A stretch of DNA of 64,000 bases, from contig NZ_CP049859.1 of assembly GCF_011400295.1 (NCBI RefSeq), forward strand, positions 1,550,001 to 1,614,000, written 5' to 3'. Numbering within the stretch: position 1 is the first letter of the stretch; each line of letters opens with the position of its first letter. Of the stretch, positions 54,056-63,252 are shown piece by piece. The DNA is from Erysipelothrix sp. HDW6A. GTDB taxonomy: Bacteria > Bacillota_I > Bacilli_A > Erysipelotrichales > Erysipelotrichaceae. Both the position numbers and the translations under genes were made by a program. Below the pieces are notes generated by a model. It did not search any database and was not told the origin of the DNA. It saw only the letters and a program-made list of their open reading frames with translations.

Positions 54056-54064
54056 TAAACTATA

Positions 54065-54544
54065 TTAGTTAATTGGTTCGATACGAGCAACTTTACCAAT
54101 TGTTCTTGAATCTGACATTCCATTGATACCTACGAAGATTACTTTATAATTTTTACCTACTTCTAATCCTTCGATTACAGCTGACAATAAAGAATTAGTA
54201 GGACCATCTTCAATGGATAATTCAAAGATGCTTGGTTTCTCTGCATTCTTATCTTCCATGATTAATGTTAAAGATTCCACTTTACCTTCTAAAGCTGTTC
54301 CCTTATAAGGATCAACAACATTTAACAGTTGTAGCTCTAATGAAGTCATTGTTTCTTCTCTAACTTGAATCTTGTTTGTGATCGCTTCGATTTGCTCTTT
54401 CATGCTCTTGTTGTCAACTTGCATAGTAGCAATCTCTTGATCAGTTAAACCGCTCTTTGGCTTAGAACTACAGCCTGCTAATAAAGCAAACATAGCAACT
54501 AATACCAAAGCAATTTTTACTCCTCTATTTGTTTTGTTCTTCAT
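54065..54544 (-). CDS. Lipoprotein, unknown function
   Basis: A 159-residue lipoprotein (lipobox FALLAGCSSKP). The first half is a coiled-coil (IATMQVDNKSMKEQIEAITN KIQVREETM). The second half is a small beta domain (DKNAEKPSIFELSIEDGPTN, GKNYKVIFVGINGMSDS). Surface protein of unknown role; GGAGGG precedes the ATG. Confidence 0.65.
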   Translation of the reverse strand: MKNKTNRGVKIALVLVAMFALLAGCSSKPKSGLTDQEIATMQVDNKSMKEQIEAITNKIQVREETMTSLELQLLNVVDPYKGTALEGKVESLTLIMEDKNAEKPSIFELSIEDGPTNSLLSAVIEGLEVGKNYKVIFVGINGMSDSRTIGKVARIEPIN

Positions 54545-54651
54545 AAATTCCCTCCTGTAATAATAATATCACAAACTAACAATAATAAAATCATTTTTAT
54601 GTATTTTAGCTCTATATAAGTACGTTTTTGGTAGTTATTATGAAAGCTACC

Positions 54652-55115
54652 TTAGGAGTTAAGTATATTTACTGCTTCTTCTATATTTTTGGCACTTATC
54701 CCAATATTAGGGTCACAACGAATCCAATGTTTTTCTAATTCTTTCCAATGAAAATCTATGTCATCTAGAATTACAAACGTTTCAACAATCGGATGATTAC
54801 TTAACCATTCTTTTATTTCCTTATATCGATCAACCCCATATACATTAGTTTTATCAAACAAAGATAAATTTTCTCGCTCAAGTGCAGTTAGTAAGTATTC
54901 TGCCATGATGCTTCTTGGCTTCATATCTTGATTGAAAGAGGTACGCCATGAAGAAGACAACACAATAACTGCCCCGTTTTCATAACAATATCTTTAAGTT
55001 TTAGTATCAGTTCGCGACTCAAAAACATGTAACATCTCTCAGACTCACGATTAACTTTATGATAGTAAAAGTTACTGTTAATAACACCATCGATATCTAG
55101 GAATATAACTTTCAA
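54652..55115 (-). pseudogene. HAD-like phosphatase domain gene disrupted by a frameshift
   Basis: The frame starting with TTG at 55115 (AGAGGTGA upstream) gives KVIFLDIDGVINSNFYYHKV..., the HAD motif I DxDGV. It runs to KLKDIVMKTG and then loses sense. A different frame continues AVIVLSSSWRTSFNQDMKPR and ends at 54652 (KNIEEAVNILNS). LSSSWR is motif II of the same family (HAD domain of 'Swiss Army Knife' RNA repair proteins). The break is in a run of four G at 54972-54975; one more G restores the frame. Confidence 0.75.
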
Positions 55116-55343
55116 AAAATCACCTCTTGTATCTCTACCTATAATATACACCTACATTAGTTGAAAGAGATATTCATTTGTGTCTTTTTTAATCAAAACC
55201 ATTGAATCACGATACTTTTATTATAAGTTAATTCCCTTGCAAAAGTATAATGTTATATATTTATACTGTTTACTTATTGGAACACTAGCTGTCCACAGTA
55301 CTTTTGCTTATGATAGACTAGAAGTAAATAATAAGGAGGGCCT

Positions 55344-56093
55344 ATGAAAAGAAAAGTAAGTGTTATCTTGATAGCGTTAATAATGTTGACAGCTTGCGCT
55401 AAGAAACCTGAAGCAGATGAGCAAAAACAGCAAGCAATGCTGATTCATCCATGACTGTTTTAGAGAATGCAATCAATGAAATTATAGAAAGTGATGTAAT
55501 ATCTTATCTATTACACTTAAGTAACGAACCCAATCTATTATCAGGAAGAAAAGTCTCTTTAAATAATCTCAATGACTTCCCTCAAGCTAAAATGATTAAT
55601 GAAACATTAGTTGAGGGAGAACAATTGACAGCAACTTATATCAATGAAGGATATATTTATTATGATTTTCCTAGTGGTCAACTAAAGGAACAGTTAACTC
55701 ATGAAACACTTGAGTTTGCATATGGTGATTACTTTGATATGAATGTTGTTGCGTATCAGCTCACTGTCCTTACAAAAAGCCCAAGCTTCTATGATTCGAA
55801 GATTTTTACTACGAAATCAAAGGATGGTGGAATCTTATACATCTTAGATAAAGAGGAATGATAATGCAAAGCCACTATTAGATTCATTTGACTCACCATT
55901 AGATGAAGACGATCCAGTAAATATAGATAATGTAAGTTTTCATGTAAAGGGCTCACAATTGATAGGCTATTCAATTGAATTTAGGTCGCAACAAAATGAT
56001 TTTGGACATCAAGAAGTATTTATCGAAGCTATTAATGATGCCGTTAAGTTTGATTTCCCAGACTTTAGCAATTACATGGAAGTTCCATCGTAG
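55344..56093 (+). pseudogene. Lipoprotein gene broken by two frameshifts
   Basis: The ATG at 55344 (AAGGAGGG upstream) starts a lipoprotein signal, KRKVSVILIALIMLTACAKK, which stops after 36 codons at 55454. A second frame, from before 55451 to 55861, encodes MTVLENAINEIIESDVISYL and so on to LDKEE. The first frame is then regained near 55860 (DNAKPLLDSFDSPLDEDDPV) and ends at 56093. The parts join into one ~250-residue lipoprotein, so two compensating indels must have occurred. No family recognised. Confidence 0.65.
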
Positions 56094-56145
56094 AAATTTT
56101 GCCAAGTTTAGATATGTGAGTATTCTTGTTCAATCAAACTTGGGG

Positions 56146-56177
56146 GCATTAAAACACAAAAGTTTTAATGCTCTTTT
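56146..56177 (+). terminator. Intrinsic terminator
   Basis: GCATTAAAAC/GTTTTAATGC perfect 10-bp stem followed by TCTTTT. Confidence 0.75.
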
Positions 56178-56340
56178 CACATCATCAAAGTTCGTCTTAT
56201 TATTAGTATTTCCTCAATAATATGTAGTTGCCTTTTTTTGCTTAGACCAATGGTGAAAAACTTCAGATTCTGAAACTTTTAGATATATCACACATGCAAA
56301 TTTAGTTTTAAAATTTTGTAGGGGTTTTGTATGTGTTTCC

Positions 56341-56366
56341 AAAATAAAAACCCACTAATAAGTGGG
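56341..56366 (-). terminator. Intrinsic terminator of tRNA-Ser
   Basis: On the minus strand ACCCACT/AGTGGGT stem and TTTTTATTT run, just after the tRNA. Confidence 0.85.
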
Positions 56367-56377
56367 TGTAGTTTCAT

Positions 56378-56466
56378 ATGGCGGAGGACATGAGATTCGA
56401 ACTCACGGAAGCTTACACTTCGCCACCTTTCCAAGATGGTGCCTTAAGCCACTCGGCCAATCCTCC
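56378..56466 (-). tRNA. tRNA-Ser (anticodon GGA)
   Basis: Minus strand GGAGGATTGGCCGAGTGGCT start, anticodon loop CTTGGAAA (GGA), long variable arm, T-loop GTTCGAATC, 3' GCCA encoded. The acceptor pairs GGAGGAT with GTCCTCC (one T-G pair). Confidence 0.95.
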
Positions 56467-56543
56467 AACTGCTTTTCTATTATACATAATTATATTCACA
56501 AAAACAATCTATAAAATGTATAATAGTAGAAACGGAGGTTATT

Positions 56544-57374
56544 ATGTTACTCATTCATAAAATCCAAAACTTCGATAATCTATCTGAAACCGAAATTAAA
56601 ATTTCAGAATATATTCTAACTCATCAAAGGGAGGTATCATCGTTAACGATACAAGAACTTGCGAATGCTACCTTCACATCGCCTGCAACCATTACGCGCT
56701 ATTGTCGTAAAATGGGAACCGAAGGTTTTAGTGACTTCAAATTACGAATAGCACGAGAGCTAAGTTCACACTTTAGTGATAAACGCATTCACGATGATGT
56801 CCCCTTTGTTAAAGATGAGTCAGAATCTCAAATTCTAGAAAATATTCTAGCATTGAACTTTCAATCAATGCAGGATACTTACAACATTCTAGATCAAAAA
56901 CAATTATCAAGGGTTGCTCGAAAAATTCACGAAGCCCCTCACACATACTTATATGGGACGGGACAATCATTAATCCTCTGTCAGGACTTTCAATACAAGT
57001 TGTTTAGAATTGAAAAAGATTGCAACCTCGAGAGCATGGTGGGATTCCAATACATGAAGACCCTCACACAGCCTCAAGATAGCGTCACTATCATGGTGTC
57101 ATACTATGGAGTATCTCGAAGTAACCTAGCGCTCATTCAAAGTCTAAGAGCTCGTGGACTCTATATTGTACTCATCACCGGACCTAAAGATAATCCTTTA
57201 GTCGAGTACGCTGATGAAGTCATTCATGTAGCACCCCAAGAAACATTAATACGCAAAATGGCATCATTCTCATCTCGTACTTCAATTCAATTAGTTCTTG
57301 ATTTATTATATGCACTAATCTTTTCATTTGATTATGAACGCTATCAAAAACTCATCGAAGAAGAAAACATGTAA
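56544..57374 (+). CDS. RpiR/MurR-family regulator
   Basis: A 276-residue protein with CGGAGG before the ATG. The N-terminal HTH_6 reads SETEIKISEYILTHQREVSS LTIQELANATFTSPATITRY CRKMGTEGFSDFKLRI. The C-terminal SIS domain (TYLYGTGQSLILCQDFQYKL, DSVTIMVSYYGVSRSNLALI, LVEYADEVIHV) would sense a phosphosugar. It is convergent with the GH4 6-phospho-glycosidase gene, a likely target. Confidence 0.9.
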   Translation: MLLIHKIQNFDNLSETEIKISEYILTHQREVSSLTIQELANATFTSPATITRYCRKMGTEGFSDFKLRIARELSSHFSDKRIHDDVPFVKDESESQILENILALNFQSMQDTYNILDQKQLSRVARKIHEAPHTYLYGTGQSLILCQDFQYKLFRIEKDCNLESMVGFQYMKTLTQPQDSVTIMVSYYGVSRSNLALIQSLRARGLYIVLITGPKDNPLVEYADEVIHVAPQETLIRKMASFSSRTSIQLVLDLLYALIFSFDYERYQKLIEEENM

Positions 57375-57410
57375 AAGGCAGAAACCCTTAAGGGAATCTG
57401 CCTTCTTTTA
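57373..57410. terminator. Bidirectional terminator between rpiR-type gene and GH4 gene
   Basis: AAGGCAGA/TCTGCCTT stem enclosing a CCCTTAAGGG inner stem, with A- and T-runs on the two sides. Confidence 0.85.
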
Positions 57411-58799
57411 TTAATCAGCGATGTAAGTAACGCCAGCTGCTTCTAATTCAGCAATCTTATCTTTAAATTGTGGTAAGTAGTCTTTGTGAGCTACTAACAT
57501 TTCATTCAATAGATCTTTAGCGTATGTTCCACTTGGAATTAATGGGTTCACATTAAATGCTTGAATTGCTTTACCATAGTTACCTGTAGCTGCTGCTTCA
57601 ATTACTAATTCTTCCATTGATTTCATTAGTTGTAATTGTCCGCGTGCTGCTGGTGGGAATGATCCCCAGTTAAATGGTTCAGCACCATGTGATGTAATTA
57701 CAGAAGTAACTTCAACGACACAGTCATATGGTAAGTCAGTAATAGTACCATTATTTTGTGTACTTACTGTCATAACTGCACGTCCATCATTATGAATTGA
57801 TGAAATAATTTCACATGCTGCATCTGAGTAGTGTGCACCACCACGTTTTGCAAGTTGTTCTGGTTTGTAGTCTAATGCAGGATCTTTGTAAAGTTCAAAG
57901 AGTTCTGCTTCTGTACGTTTAACTTCTTCTGCACGTGTTTGGTGTTTGTTGTATTTTTCTAAACTTTCTTCTAACATATCACGTTCAATGTAATAGTAAC
58001 GGTGATATGGACAAGGTAACATACCTAAATCTTGAACTTGTTCTAATGTGTAGTTAATTGCTGCAATATTCGCAACTTCTGCACGTTTTTTCTTAGCAAA
58101 TTCACTTTCTGGGTTATAGAACGCATCAATAAGTTTATCTGTAACTTCTGTTCCGTCTTTATCCCATACACGATGCCAGTGGAAATGGTTCAAGCCTGCG
58201 AATTTTTCAAATAATACAGACTCATCTGGACCATAGCCCATAGCTTCATGGTTCATTTTTGTTGCCCCTACTGGAATATTACATAATCCAATTGTACGTT
58301 TCCATCCACCAACTTTAATAGCTGCTTCAGTAACCATACCTGCTGGGTTAGTAAAATCAATTAACCAAGCATTTGGTGCTAATTCACGCATATCATTAAT
58401 AATATCTAAGATTACTGGAATTGTACGGAACGCTTTAAAGATTCCACCTGCTCCATTAGTTTCTTGTCCTAATAAACCATATTTTGCAGGAATTCTTTCG
58501 TCTTTAACACGTGCGTCTAATTGTCCAACACGGAATTGTGTCGTTACAAAGTCTGCTCCGCCTTGAAGCGCTTCACGACGATCAAGAGTTAAATGAACTT
58601 CCCAATCTAGACCAGCCGCTTTAACCATACGTTTCGCCATTTCGCCAACGATTTCAAGTTTTTCACGACCCGCTTCAACGTCAACCAACCATAGTTCTGA
58701 AATGTCTAATTTATCACGACGGTTAATAAATCCTTCCATTAGTTCTGGTGTATAACTTGAACCACCACCAATTGTTACAATTTTAATTTTTTTACTCAT
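57411..58799 (-). CDS. GH4-family 6-phospho-beta-glucosidase
   Basis: A 462-residue NAD- and metal-dependent hydrolase. The Rossmann start is IKIVTIGGGSSYTPELMEGF. Family 4 marks: TTQFRVGQLDARVKDERIPA KYGLLGQETNGAGG, DFTNPAGMVTEAA, GLCNIPVG (metal Cys), LNHFHWHRVW and later NNGTITDLPYDCVVEVTSVI. The LLGQETNGAGG/CNIPVG form is that of LicH/CelF-type enzymes. It cleaves phosphorylated beta-glucosides taken up by a PTS; no PTS genes are in the window. Monocistronic. Confidence 0.9.
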   Translation of the reverse strand: MSKKIKIVTIGGGSSYTPELMEGFINRRDKLDISELWLVDVEAGREKLEIVGEMAKRMVKAAGLDWEVHLTLDRREALQGGADFVTTQFRVGQLDARVKDERIPAKYGLLGQETNGAGGIFKAFRTIPVILDIINDMRELAPNAWLIDFTNPAGMVTEAAIKVGGWKRTIGLCNIPVGATKMNHEAMGYGPDESVLFEKFAGLNHFHWHRVWDKDGTEVTDKLIDAFYNPESEFAKKKRAEVANIAAINYTLEQVQDLGMLPCPYHRYYYIERDMLEESLEKYNKHQTRAEEVKRTEAELFELYKDPALDYKPEQLAKRGGAHYSDAACEIISSIHNDGRAVMTVSTQNNGTITDLPYDCVVEVTSVITSHGAEPFNWGSFPPAARGQLQLMKSMEELVIEAAATGNYGKAIQAFNVNPLIPSGTYAKDLLNEMLVAHKDYLPQFKDKIAELEAAGVTYIAD

Positions 58800-58954
58800 A
58801 TTTCACCCTCCTAACCCCATTGTACTCTTTTGGATTTTTCTATTCAATGATAAGCCCTATCTCGGTTACCTTTTTCATCGAATCCATGTTTTTATCCAAG
58901 CAAATGAAATTAATTTTCTTAAGTTTATGCTATTATAATATAAGGAGGAATCGT

Positions 58955-59917
58955 ATGACTAAAATTCTATTAGGAACATATACTCGCCGAATAAGCGAAG
59001 GTATTTATGAAATTACTCTTGACGAAAATAATCAAGAATTGAAAGATCTTAATCTAGTAGTAAAAACACAAAACCCTACATACTTAGATTTTGATGAAGA
59101 AAGTAAAACACTCTTTAGTGTTTATCAAGAAAATGATAAAGCTGGAATCGCAGTTTACCATTTTGAAGACGATAAAGCGGAATTAGAATATACTCGTATT
59201 AACGAAGGTGTTCAACCTTGTTATGTGAGCTACCATAAGAACGAAGGTTCAATCTATGAAGCTAACTATCATGCAGGTTCAATTACAGTAACACGTGATA
59301 AAAAAGAAGATCGTGTCATTGAGTATGCAAAAGGATCTCATGCTCACTTTATTGACTTTGATCCTAAGACAGATGATGTCTTTGTTTGTGATTTAGGACT
59401 TGATACAGTTCGCAAATATCGCCTTATGAATGAGATTGCAACTTATAAAACTGCAGATGGAATGGGACCAAGACATCTTGTCTTCCACCCTACTGAACCT
59501 TATATTTACATCTTTGGAGAACTCAACAATACTATTGATGTCGTTCGTGATGAAGACTTTGATTTAGTACATGTCCAAACAATCAATACTTTACCTGAAG
59601 AAGGTATTAAGAGCTCAGGTGGAGCAATTCGCATCAGTAATGATGGTAAGTTTGTTTATGCAAGTAATCGTGGTCATGACTCTATAGCTGTCTTTAAAGT
59701 TAATGATGATTATACATTAGAACTTGTTGAACATATTCCAACTGAAGGTGAACATCCACGTGACTTCAACTTAACACCAGACAACAAATTCATGGTGGTC
59801 GCAAATATGATTACTGATAATTTAAGCCTTTTTGCAAGAGATGTTGAAACAGGTAAACTCACATTACTTCAAAAAGATGTCCATGCACCAGAACCAGTCT
59901 GTGTTCTGTTTCTATAA
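58955..59917 (+). CDS. Lactonase family protein (6-phosphogluconolactonase type)
   Basis: I chose the ATG at 58955, directly behind AAGGAGGA; the open frame extends to 58820. The 320-residue protein is a seven-blade beta-propeller of the Pgl/YkgB family: KILLGTYTRRISEGIYEITL, NPTYLDFDEESKTLFSVYQE, GPRHLVFHPTEPYIYIFGEL, GGAIRISNDGKFVYASNRGH DSIAVF, EHPRDFNLTPDNKFMVVANM. The NRGHDS segment near the fifth blade is typical. It may hydrolyse 6-phosphogluconolactone, but the family is broad. Confidence 0.8.
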   Translation: MTKILLGTYTRRISEGIYEITLDENNQELKDLNLVVKTQNPTYLDFDEESKTLFSVYQENDKAGIAVYHFEDDKAELEYTRINEGVQPCYVSYHKNEGSIYEANYHAGSITVTRDKKEDRVIEYAKGSHAHFIDFDPKTDDVFVCDLGLDTVRKYRLMNEIATYKTADGMGPRHLVFHPTEPYIYIFGELNNTIDVVRDEDFDLVHVQTINTLPEEGIKSSGGAIRISNDGKFVYASNRGHDSIAVFKVNDDYTLELVEHIPTEGEHPRDFNLTPDNKFMVVANMITDNLSLFARDVETGKLTLLQKDVHAPEPVCVLFL

Positions 59918-59923
59918 TAAACG

Positions 59924-59953
59924 AAAGGTTAATCCGTAGATTAACCTTTTTTT
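59924..59953 (+). terminator. Intrinsic terminator of the lactonase gene
   Basis: AAAGGTTAATC/GATTAACCTTT perfect 11-bp stem, CGTA loop, T-run. It may also serve the convergent gene. Confidence 0.9.
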
Positions 59954-60465
59954 AATGCTTCAATTAATTGTGGTAAATAAATTGGTAGATCTGGTGGACG
60001 TCTTCCAGAGATTAGATTACCATCTGTTACCGCTGGTTCGTCGACCCATGTAGCTCCTGCATACATAAGATCATGTTTAATACCCGGTGTACTTGTGACA
60101 GTACGTCCTTCTAAGATACCTGCTGAGGATAGTACCCATCCAGCATGACATATTTGCCCAATAACCTTATTATGTTCATCCATGTAGCGAACAAAGCCTA
60201 GAACACTCTCTAAACGCCTTAGATAGTCAGGAGCCCAACCTCCAGGAATCACAATTCCATCATATTGACTAATATCTACATTTTCAAAAGAAATTGATGA
60301 AGTAACTGACAATCCGTATTTCCCTTTATACTCATGCTCAGCAATTTCCGCAGCGATATCAACACTCGCTCCAGCTTCACGAAGTCTAATGATTGGATAC
60401 CAGAGTTCCAAGTCATCAAAGTCCGGACTTACGATTGTTAGTACTTTTTTACCTTTTAATTCCAT
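59941..60465 (-). CDS. DJ-1/PfpI-family protein
   Basis: A 174-residue protein. KVLTIVSPDFDDLELWYPII start with the conserved Glu, nucleophile elbow IGQICHAGWVLSSAGILEGR (Cys-His), and IVIPGGWAPDYLRR. This is the class I glutamine amidotransferase-like PfpI/YhbO type. Possible roles are deglycation or stress protection; activity cannot be told from sequence. Confidence 0.85.
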   Translation of the reverse strand: MELKGKKVLTIVSPDFDDLELWYPIIRLREAGASVDIAAEIAEHEYKGKYGLSVTSSISFENVDISQYDGIVIPGGWAPDYLRRLESVLGFVRYMDEHNKVIGQICHAGWVLSSAGILEGRTVTSTPGIKHDLMYAGATWVDEPAVTDGNLISGRRPPDLPIYLPQLIEALKKG

Positions 60466-60548
60466 GTCATCCCTCCTTTGTATGTATTATAGCATGGTCT
60501 TTTAGAAGACATGTGTTAAAATACTTATAAGATTATGAGGAGGAACTT

Positions 60549-61385
60549 ATGTTTGTTATTGGTTGTCACCTTTCTTTTTCAAAAGGATATAAAGGTTTAG
60601 GTTTAAAAGCTCTTGAAGTAGGAGCGAATACGTTTCAATTTTTTACTCGTTCACCACGTGGTGGTAAAGCAAAAGAACTTGATGTTTCTGATATAGAGGC
60701 ATTAAATGAAATTATTAAGGAACATGATTTTAGACATATCTTGGCCCATGCTCCCTACACATTAAATGCATGTAGTGATAAAGCATACACACGAGAATAT
60801 GCTGAAGAAGTCATGAAAGATGATATTTACCGCATGAGTTATATTAAAGGAAGTTTATATAACTTTCATCCTGGAAGTCACGTTGGTCAAGGTGTTGAAG
60901 CTGGTATTGATATGATTGCTGAGATGCTTAATCGTGTTTTAGATCCAAATCAAGAAACCATTGTTCTTCTTGAGACAATGGCAGGAAAAGGAACTGAAAT
61001 CGGACGTACATTTGAAGAATTAAAAGCTATTATTGATAAAGTAGAAGTCAAAGAGAAGCTTGGCGTTTGCTGGGATACCTGCCACTTATACGATGCAGGT
61101 TATGACCTTGTGAATGATTTAGATGGAGTTATCGCAATGTTTGATGCAGTAGTTGGACTAGATAAACTCCATGCAATTCATATCAACGATAGTAAGAACC
61201 CATTCAACTCACATAAAGACCGTCATGAAAAGATTGGTAAAGGTTCTTTAGGACAAGATGCATTTGAGAGAATCATCAACCATCCTAAGTTACGTCATCT
61301 ACCTTTCTACCTAGAAACACCACAAGACAATGACAATGGGTATGCAGAAGAAATCGAACTTCTTAAGTCTCTTAGAACTGAATAA
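60549..61385 (+). CDS. nfo: Endonuclease IV (AP endonuclease)
   Basis: A 278-residue AP_endonuc_2 TIM barrel with GAGGAGG before the ATG. Metal ligands appear in [80 protein letters not shown] and FYLETP. The length is that of classical Nfo. It cuts at abasic sites in base excision repair. Confidence 0.95.
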   Translation: MFVIGCHLSFSKGYKGLGLKALEVGANTFQFFTRSPRGGKAKELDVSDIEALNEIIKEHDFRHILAHAPYTLNACSDKAYTREYAEEVMKDDIYRMSYIKGSLYNFHPGSHVGQGVEAGIDMIAEMLNRVLDPNQETIVLLETMAGKGTEIGRTFEELKAIIDKVEVKEKLGVCWDTCHLYDAGYDLVNDLDGVIAMFDAVVGLDKLHAIHINDSKNPFNSHKDRHEKIGKGSLGQDAFERIINHPKLRHLPFYLETPQDNDNGYAEEIELLKSLRTE

Positions 61386-61475
61386 ATGCAACTTAGTTAG
61401 TTTTTATTACAACTTAGCACCTTTTTATAGTATTTGGCTATGATTTTGCTAGGATATGGGTAAAGGAGGAAGTTC

Positions 61476-61913
61476 ATGAAAGTTCTCACCAAAGAGAACC
61501 CAAATCTAGACGTAGATATCGTCATTGAATATCGTGAATTGACTCCTGAAGTAGAAGCAATACTACGTCAATTCCAAAAGAATGATATTCATGTTGAACA
61601 TCGTGGTCGAGAATTTGCGGTATCACTTAATAAAGTATTGTTTTTCGAAACTGAAACAGATTATGTATACGCCCATACACACGATGGTTCTTATAAAGTA
61701 AAATACAGATTGTATGAACTTGAAGAACTATTACCACATCAGTTTCAAAGAATTTCAAAATCAGCGATTGTAAACTGTGATCTTATCGCATCAATTGAGC
61801 GAAACTTAAGTTCATCACGTTCAGTCCAATTCTATAACACACATAAAATTGTGTACGTATCCAGAATGTTCTTTCCAATATTAAAGAAACAACTGGATGA
61901 AAGGAGCTTGTAA
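61476..61913 (+). CDS. LytTR-family DNA-binding regulator
   Basis: A 145-residue protein without receiver domain. The LytTR domain covers about residues 45-145: NKVLFFETETDYVYAHTHDG SYKVKYRLYELEELLPHQFQ RISKSAIVNCDLIASIERNL. It overlaps the next gene, which encodes a LiaF-like membrane protein, by one base. Such pairs (LytTR plus DUF/LiaF-like membrane partner) respond to envelope conditions. Strong ribosome site AAAGGAGGA. Confidence 0.9.
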   Translation: MKVLTKENPNLDVDIVIEYRELTPEVEAILRQFQKNDIHVEHRGREFAVSLNKVLFFETETDYVYAHTHDGSYKVKYRLYELEELLPHQFQRISKSAIVNCDLIASIERNLSSSRSVQFYNTHKIVYVSRMFFPILKKQLDERSL

Positions 61914-62731
61914 TGAGAAAGAAAAATTATTATTGGGGGATTATATTTACAGTTCTAGGGTTTATCTTACTTGGTAACGCCTTTAACTTATTCACTGCGA
62001 CCCCTAGCTTATTTACAATAATAATTACTGTACTATTAGTTGCTTCATCTCTAAGCAACATGCCACGACTAAACTTCTTTGGCATCATAATGCCAATCAT
62101 CGTTGCAGTTATTATTAACAGAGAAATATTAAATATTAGTGATTCACTAAACTCATGGTGGTTAATACTATCTGGAGTGTTCTTAAGTCTTGGACTCCAG
62201 AGTTTAATTCGAAAACGTCCAAAGAGTGGTAACTACTCAAATTACGATACCTATTCATCAAAATTTACTTATTCTAAAGATGATGATGACGATGAAGAAG
62301 TTATTATCATTGATAATGATACGGATGATTTCGAAAATGAGTACAAAAAAGAGGCATTCAAATATAAAGACAAAGAATCCTATAGTGAAACAATTGACCC
62401 TGATTATGTTCGTATTAATGCAACATTTACCGATAGAACGCGATATGTAAGAGCTGAGAACTTTACAGATGGTTCAATAGAGAATGATTTCGGATCATTA
62501 CGTGTTTACTTTGATCAAGCTACATTTAATCCAAACGGCGCTCACTTAAACGTTGAGTGTAACTTTGGACAAGTTGTAATCTACTTACCACGTAACATCA
62601 ATGTCATTAACAACATTAGTGCTACACTTGGTGGTGTTACCGATGATTTCAACCGCCCAGGTTACAATGCTCCTACTTTGGTCATTGATGGTGATGCGAA
62701 TTTCGGCAATATTAAGATTATCTATCTATAG
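61913..62731 (+). CDS. LiaF-like membrane protein
   Basis: A 272-residue protein. Four N-terminal spans (YYWGIIFTVLGFILLGNAFN LF, LFTIIITVLLVASSLSNM, FFGIIMPIIVAVIINREIL, SWWLILSGVFLSLGLQSLI) are followed by an acidic linker (DDDDDEEVIIIDNDTDDFEN) and a C-terminal beta-helix-like domain (ENDFGSLRVYFDQATFNPNG, LNVECNFGQVVIYLPRNINV). The DFGSLRVYF/CNFGQVVIYLP repeats are the LiaF (DUF2154) signature. It probably restrains or signals to the LytTR regulator. Confidence 0.8.
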   Translation: MRKKNYYWGIIFTVLGFILLGNAFNLFTATPSLFTIIITVLLVASSLSNMPRLNFFGIIMPIIVAVIINREILNISDSLNSWWLILSGVFLSLGLQSLIRKRPKSGNYSNYDTYSSKFTYSKDDDDDEEVIIIDNDTDDFENEYKKEAFKYKDKESYSETIDPDYVRINATFTDRTRYVRAENFTDGSIENDFGSLRVYFDQATFNPNGAHLNVECNFGQVVIYLPRNINVINNISATLGGVTDDFNRPGYNAPTLVIDGDANFGNIKIIYL

Positions 62732-62735
62732 AAAA

Positions 62736-62768
62736 GAAGGAGAGCTTAGAGCTTTCCTTCTTTTTTTC
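62736..62768 (+). terminator. Intrinsic terminator of the LytTR-LiaF operon
   Basis: GAAGGAgAGCT pairs with AGCTtTCCTTC, followed by a long T-run. Confidence 0.75.
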
Positions 62769-62925
62769 TGAAAATATCAATGAGAATTACGGAGATAACC
62801 GCAAATAAAATGATCAAATCAATACTTGACGATTGTATGTTGGAAACATACCCTGCATCAGCACCTAAGACCAACGAGATCCACGCTAAACCAAACCCTA
62901 ACATTGCACGATTATACCATTTCAT
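62746..62925 (-). CDS. Small membrane protein (59 aa)
   Basis: Found on the minus strand: ATG with GGAGGGG upstream. Two spans, MLGFGLAWISLVLGADA and IDLIILFAVISVILIDIF, and a basic end (RKKEGKL). Convergent with the LiaF-like gene and sharing the terminator stem. Not recognised. Confidence 0.6.
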   Translation of the reverse strand: MKWYNRAMLGFGLAWISLVLGADAGYVSNIQSSSIDLIILFAVISVILIDIFRKKEGKL

Positions 62926-63044
62926 ATGCGCCCCTCCTTCATAGATAAATTATATCACTATTAAATATTAAATAGCTATTTTGAAGCATACTGTTTTACA
63001 AAAATTTCAAAAACGAAGATTTATCATTTCTTTCGTTTTAACTA

Positions 63045-63073
63045 TTGATTAATACTTGAAAGCTTGTTATAAT
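63045..63073 (+). promoter_or_regulatory. tRNA-Leu promoter
   Basis: TTGATT (63045-63050), 17-bp spacer, TATAAT (63068-63073), 20 bases before the tRNA. Confidence 0.85.
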
Positions 63074-63092
63074 CTAAAAGCATTAAATATTC

Positions 63093-63177
63093 GCGGATGT
63101 GGTGAAATTGGCAGACACACTAGACTTAGGATCTAGCGCCTTCGTGCATGGGGGTTCGAGTCCCTTCATCCGCACCA
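63093..63177 (+). tRNA. tRNA-Leu (anticodon TAG)
   Basis: GCGGATGTGGTGAAATTGGC start, anticodon loop CTTAGGA (TAG), variable arm, GGTTCGAGTCC T-arm, 3' ACCA encoded. Confidence 0.95.
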
Positions 63178-63191
63178 AAATTTAATCAGAT

Positions 63192-63219
63192 ACCAATCTT
63201 AAAAAGATTGGTTTTTTTA
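63192..63219 (+). terminator. Intrinsic terminator after tRNA-Leu
   Basis: ACCAATCTT/AAGATTGGT stem, AAA loop, seven T. Confidence 0.9.
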
Positions 63220-63252
63220 TGGTTTCGATATAATTAATATGGAGGTACCACT

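Larger units (their letters stand above)
56094..56377. other. Intergenic region with terminators
   Basis: No gene. It contains the terminators at 56146 and 56341 and a CCAAGTTT/AAACTTGG inverted repeat at 56102-56143. Confidence 0.6.

Noticed and set aside
54652-54963. Minus-strand frame 54652-54963 as a separate small gene
   Set aside because: It begins inside HAD motif II and is the second half of the frameshifted HAD gene.
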